A stretch of DNA of 64,000 bases. Source: CALCLY01 sp900552775 (GTDB lineage: Bacteria; Bacillota; Clostridia; UMGS1883; UMGS1540). Positions 52,059-61,009 of the stretch are shown here, in pieces; within the stretch, counting starts at the first letter, position 1; every line of letters begins with the position of its first letter. Below the pieces are notes generated by a model. The model was not told the DNA's origin and did not search any database. It saw only the letters and a list, made by a program, of their open reading frames with translations. Both the position numbers and the translations under genes were made by a program. Location: assembly GCA_937966555.1 (NCBI GenBank), contig CALCLY010000025.1, forward strand, positions 62,001 through 126,000. The letters are read 5' to 3'.

Positions 52059-53920
52059 TTAAAAACTTTGATGAATTAAATTCAAAAATTTGTGATTGCT
52101 CCAAAAGCTTTGACGCCAAAATGGTGGGAGAAAACGGTAAGCGCGCAATACTTCTTTGCGGCGGTACGGGATGTCTTTCGTCAAATTCGGCCGAAATTCA
52201 GGAGAAATTTTCCGAGCTTGTAAAAGAACATAAAATGGAGGACAAGGTTTCGGTTAACAAAGTCGGCTGTTTCGGCTTCTGCTCACAGGGACCTTTTGTA
52301 AAGATTTATCCCGAAGACACGCTTTACCGTCTTGTCTGTCTTGACGATGTTGAAGAAATTTTCGAAAAAGACATAATAAACCATGAGGTTGTTGAAAGAC
52401 TTTTGTATGTTGACCCTGCAACAAAAGAGCATGTTACAAAGCAGGATGATATAAACTTCTATAAAAAGCAGGTGCGTGTTGCTTTGCACGGCTGCGGTCA
52501 GATAAACCCCGAGGATATCGAAGAGGCTTTGGGCTTTGACGCATTTAAGGGTCTTATAAAAGCTCTTTCAATGTCTCGCGAGGACGTTATAAAAGAGGTT
52601 TTGGATTCCGGACTTCGCGGCAGAGGAGGAGGCGGCTTCCCAACGGGCAGAAAATGGCAGTTTGCGTTTGCTCAGCCCGACGGTGAGAAATATGTTGTCT
52701 GTAACGGCGACGAGGGTGACCCCGGTGCTTTTATGGACAGGTCAATCCTCGAAGGCAACCCTCTTGCCGTTATAGAAGGCATGATGATTGCCGGTTACGC
52801 AATAGGCGCACAAAACGGTTATTTTTACGTTCGTGCGGAATATCCCATTGCCGTTAACAGACTTAAAATAGCTATAAAGCAGGCTGAAGAGCTTGGACTT
52901 TTGGGAGAAAACATTTTGGGCACGGGTTTCTCGTTCCGCGTTCATATAAGACTCGGCGCCGGCGCATTCGTGTGCGGTGAGGAAACGGCTCTTCTGAATT
53001 CCATAGAGGGTCAGAGAGGTATGCCGCGTCCCCGTCCGCCGTTCCCGGCAGTTAAGGGTCTGTGGCAGAGCCCGACTATAGTAAATAACGTTGAAACGCT
53101 TGCAACCGTTCCCTATATATTAAGAGAGGGCGCCGCAAAGTTTGCGGAATACGGCACGGAAAATTCCAAGGGCACCAAGGTGTTCGCCCTCGGCGGTAAA
53201 ATAAACAACGTTGGTCTTGTTGAGGTTCCCATGGGCACAACGCTCCGCGAGCTTATCTATGATATCGGCGGCGGAATCCCCGAAGGAAAGAAATTCAAGG
53301 CTATACAGACGGGCGGTCCCTCCGGCGGCTGTTTGACAGAGAAGGATCTCGACACGCCCATAGACTTCAACAGTCTCGTTGCAAAAGGCTCAATGATGGG
53401 CTCCGGCGGCGCAATTGTTATGGACGAGGATAACTGTATGGTTGACGTTGCAAAATTCTATATGGAATTTATCTGCGACGAGTCCTGCGGTAAGTGCTCA
53501 CCCTGCCGTATCGGTACAAAGAGAATGCTCGAGCTTCTCACAAAGATAACCGAGGGTAAGGCTGATATGGAAGATTTAAACCAGCTTGAAGAGCTTGCCG
53601 CTACAATTAAAAACGGCGCTTTGTGCGCTCTGGGGCAGACGGCGGCAAACCCCGTTACGTCAACCCTTACTCATTTCAGAGATGAATACATAGCTCATAT
53701 CGTTGACAAGAACTGTCCCGCACATGTTTGCAAGAGACTTACAAGCTACAGCATTGACCCCGACAAGTGTAAAAAATGCAGTCTCTGTGCAAGACAGTGT
53801 CCCGTTGATGCTATTTCGGGCGTTGTCGGCAAGGAACCGTTCGTAATCGACCGGAGCAAGTGTATAAAGTGCGGAATGTGTATGTCTTCCTGCAAATTCG
53901 GCGCTGTTATAAAGAAATAA
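52055..53920 (+). CDS. hydB: hydrogenase subunit HydB (NuoF-like, FMN/NADH and Fe-S)
   Basis: A 621-residue diaphorase subunit. An N-terminal thioredoxin-like [2Fe-2S] domain has CGGTGC and KVGCFGFCSQGP. The NuoF core follows: RGRGGGGFPTGRKW (FMN loop), NGDEGDPGAFMDR (NADH), GAGAFVCGEETALL, an SLBB domain, and the [4Fe-4S] motif ESCGKCSPCRIGTKRML. Two C-terminal ferredoxin clusters complete it: CKKCSLCARQCPVDA and CIKCGMCMSSCKFGA. This subunit exchanges electrons between NAD(H) and the Fe-S chain and, in related enzymes, is where bifurcation takes place at the flavin. It overlaps hydC by 4 nt and precedes hydA by 14 nt. Confidence 0.95.
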   Translation: MIKNFDELNSKICDCSKSFDAKMVGENGKRAILLCGGTGCLSSNSAEIQEKFSELVKEHKMEDKVSVNKVGCFGFCSQGPFVKIYPEDTLYRLVCLDDVEEIFEKDIINHEVVERLLYVDPATKEHVTKQDDINFYKKQVRVALHGCGQINPEDIEEALGFDAFKGLIKALSMSREDVIKEVLDSGLRGRGGGGFPTGRKWQFAFAQPDGEKYVVCNGDEGDPGAFMDRSILEGNPLAVIEGMMIAGYAIGAQNGYFYVRAEYPIAVNRLKIAIKQAEELGLLGENILGTGFSFRVHIRLGAGAFVCGEETALLNSIEGQRGMPRPRPPFPAVKGLWQSPTIVNNVETLATVPYILREGAAKFAEYGTENSKGTKVFALGGKINNVGLVEVPMGTTLRELIYDIGGGIPEGKKFKAIQTGGPSGGCLTEKDLDTPIDFNSLVAKGSMMGSGGAIVMDEDNCMVDVAKFYMEFICDESCGKCSPCRIGTKRMLELLTKITEGKADMEDLNQLEELAATIKNGALCALGQTAANPVTSTLTHFRDEYIAHIVDKNCPAHVCKRLTSYSIDPDKCKKCSLCARQCPVDAISGVVGKEPFVIDRSKCIKCGMCMSSCKFGAVIKK

Positions 53921-53934
53921 GGGAGGGAAATTAA

Positions 53935-55701
53935 GTGTCAGAAATTAATATTAAAATAGAAGGCGTTTCCTACAAAGTTGAGGAGGGGCTTACAATACTT
54001 GAGGCCGCCAAAAAGTGCGGTTATGAAATTCCGTCCCTTTGTGCATACAATCACGGTGAATGTTCAAGAGGTTCCTGCCGCGTATGTCTCGTTGAGGCAA
54101 CCGGGGCAAGAGGTCTTGTAGCATCCTGTGTGTATCCCGTAAGCGAAGGAATGGAAATCACAATTTCGTCGCCCAAGGCGGTTGCGGCAAGGCGTGCATC
54201 TGTTGAGCTGCTTCTTTCAAACCACTCGACAGACTGTCAGCAGTGCGATAAAAACGAATACTGCGAGCTTTTGCACGTTGCGCGCATTACGGGCGCGAGA
54301 GAGGGTATGTTTGAGGGAGAAAAAACCCCGACAACCTTGGACGAGCTTACGCCGTCCATCGTTCGCGATACGTCAAAATGTATTCTCTGCGGAAGATGTA
54401 TCGAAAGATGTAAAAATGCTCACGGAAAAGGTATTTTGGGATTTGAGAACCGCGGCTTTGCAACAATTGTTGCACCTGCCGAAAACAGATCCTTTGCAAA
54501 TTCGCCGTGTATACTCTGCGGTCAGTGCACAAGCGTCTGTCCTACGGGCGCATTGATGGAAAAGTCCGAAATACATAAAATTGACGAGGCGAAAAGCCGC
54601 GGTAAATTCATAGTTGTTCAGACGGCTCCTGCGGTTCGTGCGGCGCTTGGCGAGGAATTCGGAATGAAAATAGGCACGCCCGTTACCGGAAAAATGGTTG
54701 CGGCGCTTCGCCGTCTTGGTTTCGACAAGGTTTACGATACCGATTTTGCCGCTGACCTCACAATTATGGAGGAGGCAACCGAGCTTCTCGGAAGAATAAC
54801 AAACGGCGGAGTTCTTCCGATGATAACATCGTGCTCCCCCGGCTGGATAAACTACGCGGAGTATAATTATTCCGATTTGCTTCCGCATCTTTCAAGCTGC
54901 AAATCGCCTCATGAGATGTTCGGCGCAATAGTTAAGTCCTACTATGCCGAGAAAAACGGCATTGATCCGGCTGATATTTTTGTTGTTTCAATTATGCCCT
55001 GTACGGCAAAGAAATTTGAAAAGGAAAGAGAACAGCTTAAAACAAACGGATTTATGGACGTTGACGCTGTCTTAACAACACGTGAGCTTGCAAAGCTTAT
55101 AAAGCGTTCAGGCATAAACTTCAAAAAGCTTCCGGATGAGGAGTTTGACGCTGATTTGCTCGGCGATTACACCGGAGCCGGCGTTATCTTCGGCGTTACC
55201 GGCGGCGTTATGGAGGCTGCATTGAGAACGGCTTATCACGCGCTCACAGGTAAAGAGCATGAGCTTATTAAGTTTGAAGCTGTTCGCGGTTTTGACGGAA
55301 TCCGTGAAGCAAGCCTTGATATAAACGGCACCATTATAAATGTTGCTGTGGCACACGGCATGAAAAACGCAAAGGTTTTGCTTGACGATATAAGAGCGGG
55401 CAAGTCAAAATATCACTTTATCGAGATAATGGGCTGCCCCGGCGGATGTATTGCGGGCGGCGGTCAGCCGTATGTGAAACCGTGCTTTTTGCCCGATGAG
55501 GATATTGATATTCTCGATACGTATAAGGAAAAGAGAGCAGCGGCGCTTTATTCCGAGGACGAAAGAAACGCTGTGCGTCAGTCTCACAACAATATGCAGG
55601 TTAAGGCGCTTTATGATGAGTTTTTGGGAGAACCTAATTCGCATAAGGCTCATGAGCTTTTGCATACGACATATGCGGCGCGTGAGGGCTTTAACGACTG
55701 A
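53935..55701 (+). CDS. hydA: [FeFe] hydrogenase catalytic subunit HydA
   Basis: A 588-residue catalytic subunit that makes or uses H2. N-terminal [2Fe-2S] ferredoxin: CAYNHGECSRGSCRVC. Then HSTDCQQCDKNEYC (His-Cys3 cluster), CILCGRCIERC and CILCGQCTSVCPTGA ([4Fe-4S]). H-cluster motifs: TSCSPGW (L1, near 302), MPCTAKKFE (L2, near 357) and MGCPGGCIAGGGQPY (L3, near 501). The small-subunit-like tail is at the end (from about 520). L1 has Ser where many group A enzymes have the second Cys of TSCCPxW. The start is GTG 53935 with GGGAGGG upstream. With HydB and HydC it forms a trimeric NAD/ferredoxin-linked enzyme; maturases are not in the window. Confidence 0.95.
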   Translation: MSEINIKIEGVSYKVEEGLTILEAAKKCGYEIPSLCAYNHGECSRGSCRVCLVEATGARGLVASCVYPVSEGMEITISSPKAVAARRASVELLLSNHSTDCQQCDKNEYCELLHVARITGAREGMFEGEKTPTTLDELTPSIVRDTSKCILCGRCIERCKNAHGKGILGFENRGFATIVAPAENRSFANSPCILCGQCTSVCPTGALMEKSEIHKIDEAKSRGKFIVVQTAPAVRAALGEEFGMKIGTPVTGKMVAALRRLGFDKVYDTDFAADLTIMEEATELLGRITNGGVLPMITSCSPGWINYAEYNYSDLLPHLSSCKSPHEMFGAIVKSYYAEKNGIDPADIFVVSIMPCTAKKFEKEREQLKTNGFMDVDAVLTTRELAKLIKRSGINFKKLPDEEFDADLLGDYTGAGVIFGVTGGVMEAALRTAYHALTGKEHELIKFEAVRGFDGIREASLDINGTIINVAVAHGMKNAKVLLDDIRAGKSKYHFIEIMGCPGGCIAGGGQPYVKPCFLPDEDIDILDTYKEKRAAALYSEDERNAVRQSHNNMQVKALYDEFLGEPNSHKAHELLHTTYAAREGFND

Positions 55702-55720
55702 TATTTGCTTTTAAAAAAAC

Positions 55721-56041
55721 AAAGCTGTTTAAAAAGCCACAACCCGATAAGGAAGTATTGGTTTTGAAAGCCGTTCTTTAAGTTTATACTTCGTAAACAG
55801 GCGGTCGTATACGTCAGTATTACGACCGCCTGTTTTCTTGTCTAAAGCTTAAACTCCGACCTTCAAAACTGCTCTGCACCCTGTAAACAATATTTTTTGA
55901 TGAAGTTCAAGGCAAAAAAGCGAGTAATCCTGTCGGATTTCGAGCCTTTTTTAACGCTGAAATTCGCAAAAAAGATGTTTAGCAGGGCAATACTTCCTTG
56001 CCGGGCTGTGGCTAAAGTCAGTTGACTTTTTAAACAGCTTT
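55721..56041. repeat. MITE-like element with about 40-nt terminal inverted repeats
   Basis: Left end AAAGCTGTTTAAAAA, then GCCACAACCCG and AAGGAAGTATTG, is mirrored at the right end. In the right arm a 15-nt insertion carrying TCAACTGACTTTA separates the two parts. Inside lie a strong hairpin (55796-55833) and a segment with GCGAGTAATCCTGTCGG inside an A/T-rich inverted pair. No protein is encoded. The 435-nt gap between hydA and the M20 gene is almost entirely this element. Confidence 0.65.
55796..55840 (+). terminator. hairpin terminator of the hydrogenase operon, inside the repeat
   Basis: ACAGGCGGTCGTA pairs with TACGACCGCCTGT around 11 nt, followed by TTTTCTTG. It is the only terminator-like structure after hydA, so the repeat seems to supply the operon's end. 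Confidence 0.7.
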
Positions 56042-56058
56042 TTTTATGAGGTAAACAA

Positions 56059-56087
56059 TTGCTTTTTAAGCTGTTTGATGATATAAT
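56059..56087 (+). promoter_or_regulatory. sigma-A-type promoter of the M20 gene
   Basis: TTGCTT (56059-56064), 17 nt, TATAAT (56082-56087), about 50 nt before ATG 56137. It begins just outside the repeat. Confidence 0.65.
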
Positions 56088-56136
56088 ATATACAATATAA
56101 GAAGAATTTGAATTTTATAAGAGGTGATTGACTGAT

Positions 56137-57480
56137 ATGAACGAACGAATGAAGCATATATCGGATGCTGTTGAAAAACATTCAAAATTGATTTTGGAAG
56201 CGGAAAGACATATCTGGAAAAACCCCGAAACAGGTTATAAAGAAGAAAAAACAAGCAAATATCTTGAAGGCAAATTCAAAGAAATGGGATATAACACAAC
56301 TCCTGCCGGAGATATACCCGGGTTTTGCGCAGAGCTTGATACCGGAAGAAAAGGACCGTGTGTTCTTGTTTTGGGGGAAATGGATTCGCTTATATGCGCT
56401 GAGCACCCCGAGTGCGATCCTGTTACAAAGGCCGCACATGTATGCGGACACAATGCGCAAACCGCAGCGCTTCTCGGAGTTGCGGCAGCTTTGGCGGACA
56501 GTGATATTGCAGAAAACTGGAGCGGAAAAGTGAGATTTTGCGCCGTGCCCGCCGAAGAACTTATAGAAATCGGTTTTCGTGATACGCTTAAGGAAAAAGG
56601 AATTATAAAATATTACGGCGGTAAAACGGAGTTTTTGTACAGAGGATATTTTGATGGTGCCGATATGGCGATGATGGTGCATGCAAGGGCATGTGAGGGG
56701 TTCTATTTTAATGCGGGAAGCGTTGGCTGTCTTGCAAAAAAAATAGTATATAAAGGAAAAAGCGCACATGCGGGCGGAGCGCCGCATGAAGGCATTAACG
56801 CTCTGTATGCCGCAAATCTCGGGCTTTCCGCTGTAAATGCGCTTCGTGAAACCTTCAGAGAATGTGACACTATAAGATTCCACCCGATTATAACAAAAGG
56901 CGGAAGCGCGGTAAACGCAATTCCGGACGAGGTTATCGTTGAAAGCTATGTAAGAGGTATGACACTTGACGCAATAGAACGTGAAAACAATAAAATAAAC
57001 CGCGCTCTGACAGCAGCGGCGGCCGCAATGGGCGCAAATGTTGAAATTTTTGATAACCCCGGATACAGCCCGTACGTAACGGACAAAAATTTTGCTGAGG
57101 CGGCATTAAAATCCGTTTCGGGCACGCCGTATGAATACAAATTTAATTTCGGCGAAACCGAAACATCAAGTACGGATATGGGCGATTTATCAAGCGTTAT
57201 GCCTACAATTCAGCCGTATGCCGGTGGTGCCGTAGGCACTCAGCACGGCAAAGATTTTTATATAAAAGACCCTCAGACAGCTTGTGTTGACAATGCAAAG
57301 GTTCAAATAAGAATTCTTGATGAGCTTCTGTGCGGCGGCGCGGAAACCGCAATAAAAATAGCTGCCGAAGCAAAGCCGCTTTTTGCATCAAAAGAAGATT
57401 ATTTCAAAAAAATAGATTCCCTCGTTCAAAGCGGAGACCGCATAAAATATGAGGACGGCAGAATTATTTTAAGAGGCTGA
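56137..57480 (+). CDS. M20-family amidohydrolase (AbgB-like)
   Basis: A 447-residue zinc-dependent amidohydrolase of the M20D group, which cleaves N-acyl amino acids or p-aminobenzoyl-glutamate. Metal-binding motifs: GEMDSL near 85, HVCGHNAQTAALLG near 107, and PAEELIE near 143. The small dimerisation domain contains KSAHAGGAPHEGINALYA near 212 and the C-terminal metal histidine lies in GTQHGKDFYIKD near 370. ATG 56137 was preferred to TTG 56128, with GAGGTG 11 nt upstream. It is a single-gene unit, convergent with ylbJ with a 17-nt 3' overlap. The substrate is not determined by sequence. Confidence 0.88.
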   Translation: MNERMKHISDAVEKHSKLILEAERHIWKNPETGYKEEKTSKYLEGKFKEMGYNTTPAGDIPGFCAELDTGRKGPCVLVLGEMDSLICAEHPECDPVTKAAHVCGHNAQTAALLGVAAALADSDIAENWSGKVRFCAVPAEELIEIGFRDTLKEKGIIKYYGGKTEFLYRGYFDGADMAMMVHARACEGFYFNAGSVGCLAKKIVYKGKSAHAGGAPHEGINALYAANLGLSAVNALRETFRECDTIRFHPIITKGGSAVNAIPDEVIVESYVRGMTLDAIERENNKINRALTAAAAAMGANVEIFDNPGYSPYVTDKNFAEAALKSVSGTPYEYKFNFGETETSSTDMGDLSSVMPTIQPYAGGAVGTQHGKDFYIKDPQTACVDNAKVQIRILDELLCGGAETAIKIAAEAKPLFASKEDYFKKIDSLVQSGDRIKYEDGRIILRG

Positions 57481-58501
57481 GCACAATAAGAAATAAAATC
57501 GACACAAAGCCCGAAAAGCCCGAAAACATGAAGATCTTTTCGGAAATAATATCGGAAAACGAAGAGAGCGAAACAGGGAAGAAAATAAGCAGAATATATG
57601 CGCACAGCGCGGATAAAACCGCACACAAAAGTTTGCCCCAAATGCAGTAAAAAAGAGAGAGGCGCGCGTCTTTTGTAAATGCCAGCGTCTGCATGAAAAC
57701 GGATATGCCGCCAAACGATATCACCGCGGCGGCGCACGGAATACTTTTTGAGGCGGACGAAAAAAGCGCTGTTGTTATTTCGAAAAGTCCGCATGAAAAA
57801 AGCTCGGCATTTTCCGTCGAAAGTCCCAAGCGACAAAGAAAAGAAGTCAGAAACGAAATGACTCCGCTTTGACGGAGAATTGACAGTACAACCGAAAAAA
57901 ATACCACCGTGCCGCAGAGAGACAGCATGCTTTCTGCGGCACGGCTTATTGAATTTTCGGAATTTATTGCCGATGCTGCAAACTGCTGTGTGCCGCTTTC
58001 TTGTTTTTTGGCAAAGAACGAAAAAATAATTCCGCACAAAATGGCGCCAAGGACATGTGAAACATACAAAATAACCCCGGCGCGTGTGCTGCCGAAAATG
58101 CCGAGACCCACGGCGCTTATAATAAAAAGAGGACCGGAGTTATTTGAAAAGGCCAAAAGGCGGTTGGCTTCATTTTTCGTGAGAGAACCGTTTTTATAAA
58201 GACTGCAAACCGTGGCGGCTCCGCACGGATATCCGCTTAAAAATCCTAAAACAATCGGCAGAGCGCCGCTCCCTCCGACCGAAAAAAGCGGACGGGTGAT
58301 TTTGCCTGCGTATTTGGATATTTTGTCCGCTGCGCCGAGCGAAACCAATATATTTGAACATACCAAAAAAGGAAAAATTGACGGAATCAATACATCGGAA
58401 CAAAGAATCAGTGCATTTTTCGCCGCTTCGCGCGACTGAACGGGCATTGCAGCAATGCAGAGCGCAAGAAGCGCCGTGAATATAACGGCAATTTTTTTCA
58501 T
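57464..58501 (-). CDS. ylbJ: sporulation integral membrane protein YlbJ
   Basis: A 345-residue polytopic membrane protein with eight or more hydrophobic segments. It carries the nucleoside-transporter/FeoB gate-like pattern typical of YlbJ: LIPSIFPFLVCSNIL near 38, GFLSGYPCGAATVCSLY near 88 and AFSNNSGPLFIISAVGLG near 116. In Bacillus, ylbJ belongs to the mother-cell sporulation genes; the substrate is unknown. GAGGTG stands 5 nt before the ATG. It is divergent from yqfC, another sporulation gene, and overlaps the M20 gene at their 3' ends. Confidence 0.9.
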   Translation of the reverse strand: MKKIAVIFTALLALCIAAMPVQSREAAKNALILCSDVLIPSIFPFLVCSNILVSLGAADKISKYAGKITRPLFSVGGSGALPIVLGFLSGYPCGAATVCSLYKNGSLTKNEANRLLAFSNNSGPLFIISAVGLGIFGSTRAGVILYVSHVLGAILCGIIFSFFAKKQESGTQQFAASAINSENSISRAAESMLSLCGTVVFFSVVLSILRQSGVISFLTSFLCRLGLSTENAELFSCGLFEITTALFSSASKSIPCAAAVISFGGISVFMQTLAFTKDARLSLFYCIWGKLLCAVLSALCAYILLIFFPVSLSSFSDIISEKIFMFSGFSGFVSILFLIVLSLLK

Positions 58502-58581
58502 AATGACACCTCACTATACTTATATTTAAAACAAGTCATAAAAATGCATAAGATGCATATATTTTTACGGAGGTGACTGCG

Positions 58582-58854
58582 GTGAAAAAAAGAATACCCA
58601 AAATAGAAAAAGCTGTGGAAGCGCTTGATCTGCCGCGCGAGCTGGTGCTGGGAATACCGTATCTCACAGTACTCGGCGACAGAGAGGCGCGCCTTGAAAA
58701 CTACAGCGGCGTGGCGGAATACACCGAAACGGGAATATCCGTATGCACTTCTATAGGCATATACGAAATCCGCGGAGAGGGGCTTTCCATAAAAGCCATA
58801 ACGGGAGAAGATGTTACAATATGCGGCAGGGTGACGGGGTTTGATTTGAAATGA
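58582..58854 (+). CDS. yqfC: sporulation protein YqfC
   Basis: A 90-residue protein with the YabP/YqfC pattern: LDLPRELVLGIPYLTVLGDREARLENY (shown in part: RELVLGIPYLTVLGDRE) and a C-terminal GEDVTICGRVTGFDL. YqfC acts in the mother cell with YqfD at the engulfment/cortex stage. The start is GTG 58582, with GGAGG 8 nt upstream; an in-frame GTG at 58573 overlaps that ribosome site. The stop overlaps yqfD by 4 nt, so the two are translated together. Both are sporulation-specific in Bacillus. Confidence 0.92.
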   Translation: MKKRIPKIEKAVEALDLPRELVLGIPYLTVLGDREARLENYSGVAEYTETGISVCTSIGIYEIRGEGLSIKAITGEDVTICGRVTGFDLK

Positions 58855-60035
58855 TACTTGATTTTTTATATTTTTTAAGAGGATATCTTGTAATTAAGGT
58901 CTCAGGGCCTTTTATCGAGCGCTTTATTAATATTGCAACAAAAAACGGAATTTTGCTCAGAAAAATCACGCGCGGCAAAGATTCTGCAACAATGCTTATA
59001 AGTGCACGCGGTTTCAAAAAAATCCGTTCGGCGGCAAGGAAAACAAAAACCTCCGCGAAAATCGTTGAAAAATGCGGACTTCCGCTTTTTTTACATAAAC
59101 ACAGAAAGCGCAGCTTTTTTTATGTGGGAATATGTATTTTCGGCGCGGTTTTATTGTGTTTATCGTCATTTATATGGTCTGTTGAGATAGAAGGAACGGA
59201 AAAAATAGACAAAAATATTATAAGAGAAGCGTTAAGGTCTTGCGGTATTGACGCAGGTGTGGTAAAATACAATCATAAGCTTTCCGATATACAGGATGAT
59301 ATGCTTTTGAAAGTGCCGTCTCTTTCGTGGTGCTGGGTGGAAATCAGAGGTACTCGTGCAATTGTTTCGGTGCGCGAAAGAAGCGAAAAACCCGAGATTG
59401 AACAAAGCGATATTCCGTGCAATATTGTTGCAAAAAGAGACGGGGTAATAAAAAAACTTACGGTTTTGCAGGGCGAGCCTGTTTTAAAAGAAGGCGAAGC
59501 TGTGCAAAAGGGCGGACTTATAGTAAGCGGCGCGCTTGACAGCTCCTTTTACGGCGTGAGACTTATTCATGCGGACGCGGAGGTTGAGGCTGAAACATGG
59601 CATGAAAAAAGCGGTGTATTTCCGCTTGTGCGTACGGAAACGAAGGAAACGGGACGTGCGGAAAAAAGATATGTTTTAAGTATATGCGGTAAAGATATAA
59701 CGGTTTATCCGTTCTCAAAAATTTGTTTTTCGGATTATGAGATTGCGGAAGAAGAAAAAAAATTAAAGCTCTGGGGCGATTTTTATTTGCCGATTTCGGT
59801 AAAAATACAAAATGTTCGTGAAACCGAATCTGTAGAAATTCCGCAAAGCAATGAGGAGGCGGCGGATTTTTATGCTGCTGTGCTTTACGCAGACTTGGAA
59901 AAGGAAGCCGAAGATGCGGAAATAATAGAAAAAAACTCGGAATATACAGTGGAAAACGGAACAATTACATTGAAATGTACGCTGCATTGCAGTGAAAATA
60001 TAGCCGAAAGGCGTACAATTGAAACAGGAGGATAA
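58851..60035 (+). CDS. yqfD: sporulation protein YqfD
   Basis: A 394-residue protein with one membrane segment near residues 88-107 (FFYVGICIFGAVLLCLSSF). The N-terminal part is a small basic cytoplasmic domain (GRLIV-type fold: GYLVIKVSGPFIERFINIA, here in part). Outside the membrane it has IEGTEKIDKNIIREALRSCGI, a POTRA-like unit, and RGTRAIVSVRERSEKP, typical of YqfD/SpoIV-type proteins. It is required at engulfment in Bacillus. It overlaps yqfC by 4 nt and is followed 3 nt later by phoH. Confidence 0.92.
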   Translation: MILDFLYFLRGYLVIKVSGPFIERFINIATKNGILLRKITRGKDSATMLISARGFKKIRSAARKTKTSAKIVEKCGLPLFLHKHRKRSFFYVGICIFGAVLLCLSSFIWSVEIEGTEKIDKNIIREALRSCGIDAGVVKYNHKLSDIQDDMLLKVPSLSWCWVEIRGTRAIVSVRERSEKPEIEQSDIPCNIVAKRDGVIKKLTVLQGEPVLKEGEAVQKGGLIVSGALDSSFYGVRLIHADAEVEAETWHEKSGVFPLVRTETKETGRAEKRYVLSICGKDITVYPFSKICFSDYEIAEEEKKLKLWGDFYLPISVKIQNVRETESVEIPQSNEEAADFYAAVLYADLEKEAEDAEIIEKNSEYTVENGTITLKCTLHCSENIAERRTIETGG

Positions 60036-60038
60036 GAA

Positions 60039-61007
60039 TTGACTGAAAAATATTTTAAGCCCGCGCACAGCAAAATAATGCCGGTGCTGTTCGGTGAATT
60101 TGATAAAAATATCAGACTTATAGAAAGTGAGCTTACTGTTCAGATTATTTCACGCGAAGGTGTTTTCAAAATAATAGGTGAGGAAGAAAATGCCGAAAAG
60201 GCATTTGAAGTTCTTACAAATCTTGAAACCGTTGCGGAAAACTCCGATGAGCTTACGGAGCAGGATATACGCTACGCTGTTGCTATGGCGCAGGACGGAA
60301 TAAAATACAATGCGGCGGAGCTTGGAGACAATTATGTCTGCATAACAGCTTCGGGAAAACCGATTCGCGCAAAAACCGTAGGTCAGAAAAAGTATATAGA
60401 ACTTATACGCGAAAACACGGTTGTTTTCGGAATCGGGCCTGCCGGAACGGGCAAGACGTATCTGGCTGTCGCAATGGCGGTGGACGCGTTCAGAAAAAAA
60501 CAGGTAAGCAGAATAGTTTTGACAAGACCTGCCGTTGAGGCGGGAGAAAAGCTCGGCTTTTTGCCCGGAGATTTGCAGAATAAGGTTGACCCGTATCTGC
60601 GCCCCCTTTACGATGCTCTTTCGGACATGCTCGGCGCGGAGGGCTTTCAGAAATACCTTGAAAAAGGTCTTATAGAGGTTGCGCCGCTTGCGTATATGAG
60701 AGGAAGAACATTGGACGATGCGTTTATAATTCTGGACGAGGCACAGAACACAACGCCCGAACAGATGAAAATGTTTCTGACGCGTATAGGATTCGGCTCA
60801 AAAGCAATTATCACGGGCGATATAACACAGATAGATTTGCCGGACGGAAAGAGAAGCGGACTGCGCGAAGCCGAAAAGATTTTGCGCGATATAGACGGGC
60901 TCAGATTTATCCGCCTGACTTCAAAGGATGTTGTGCGTCATCCGCTGGTTCAGAAAATAATTAATGCATACGAAAAACACGAACAGAAAAATATTAAGAG
61001 GGTTTGA
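60039..61007 (+). CDS. phoH: PhoH family ATPase
   Basis: A 322-residue cytoplasmic P-loop ATPase. The N-terminal about 90 residues form a KH-like domain. The Walker A motif is GIGPAGTGKTYLAVAMA near 129 and Walker B is FIILDEAQNTTPEQMKMFLTR near 230, quoted in part as IILDEAQNTTPEQM. PhoH/YbeZ proteins are linked to RNA processing and ribosome maturation with YbeY, which is encoded two genes later. The start is TTG 60039, with AGGAGGA 7 nt upstream and no ATG in position. The stop lies just before the pgpH start. Confidence 0.93.
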   Translation: MTEKYFKPAHSKIMPVLFGEFDKNIRLIESELTVQIISREGVFKIIGEEENAEKAFEVLTNLETVAENSDELTEQDIRYAVAMAQDGIKYNAAELGDNYVCITASGKPIRAKTVGQKKYIELIRENTVVFGIGPAGTGKTYLAVAMAVDAFRKKQVSRIVLTRPAVEAGEKLGFLPGDLQNKVDPYLRPLYDALSDMLGAEGFQKYLEKGLIEVAPLAYMRGRTLDDAFIILDEAQNTTPEQMKMFLTRIGFGSKAIITGDITQIDLPDGKRSGLREAEKILRDIDGLRFIRLTSKDVVRHPLVQKIINAYEKHEQKNIKRV

Positions 61008-61009
61008 TT

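Noticed and set aside
58535..58563. Sigma-E-like promoter (GTCATAAA, 13 nt, CATATATT) for yqfC
   Set aside because: Box match is fair and sigma-E control would suit yqfC, but the predicted transcript would start inside the ribosome binding site.
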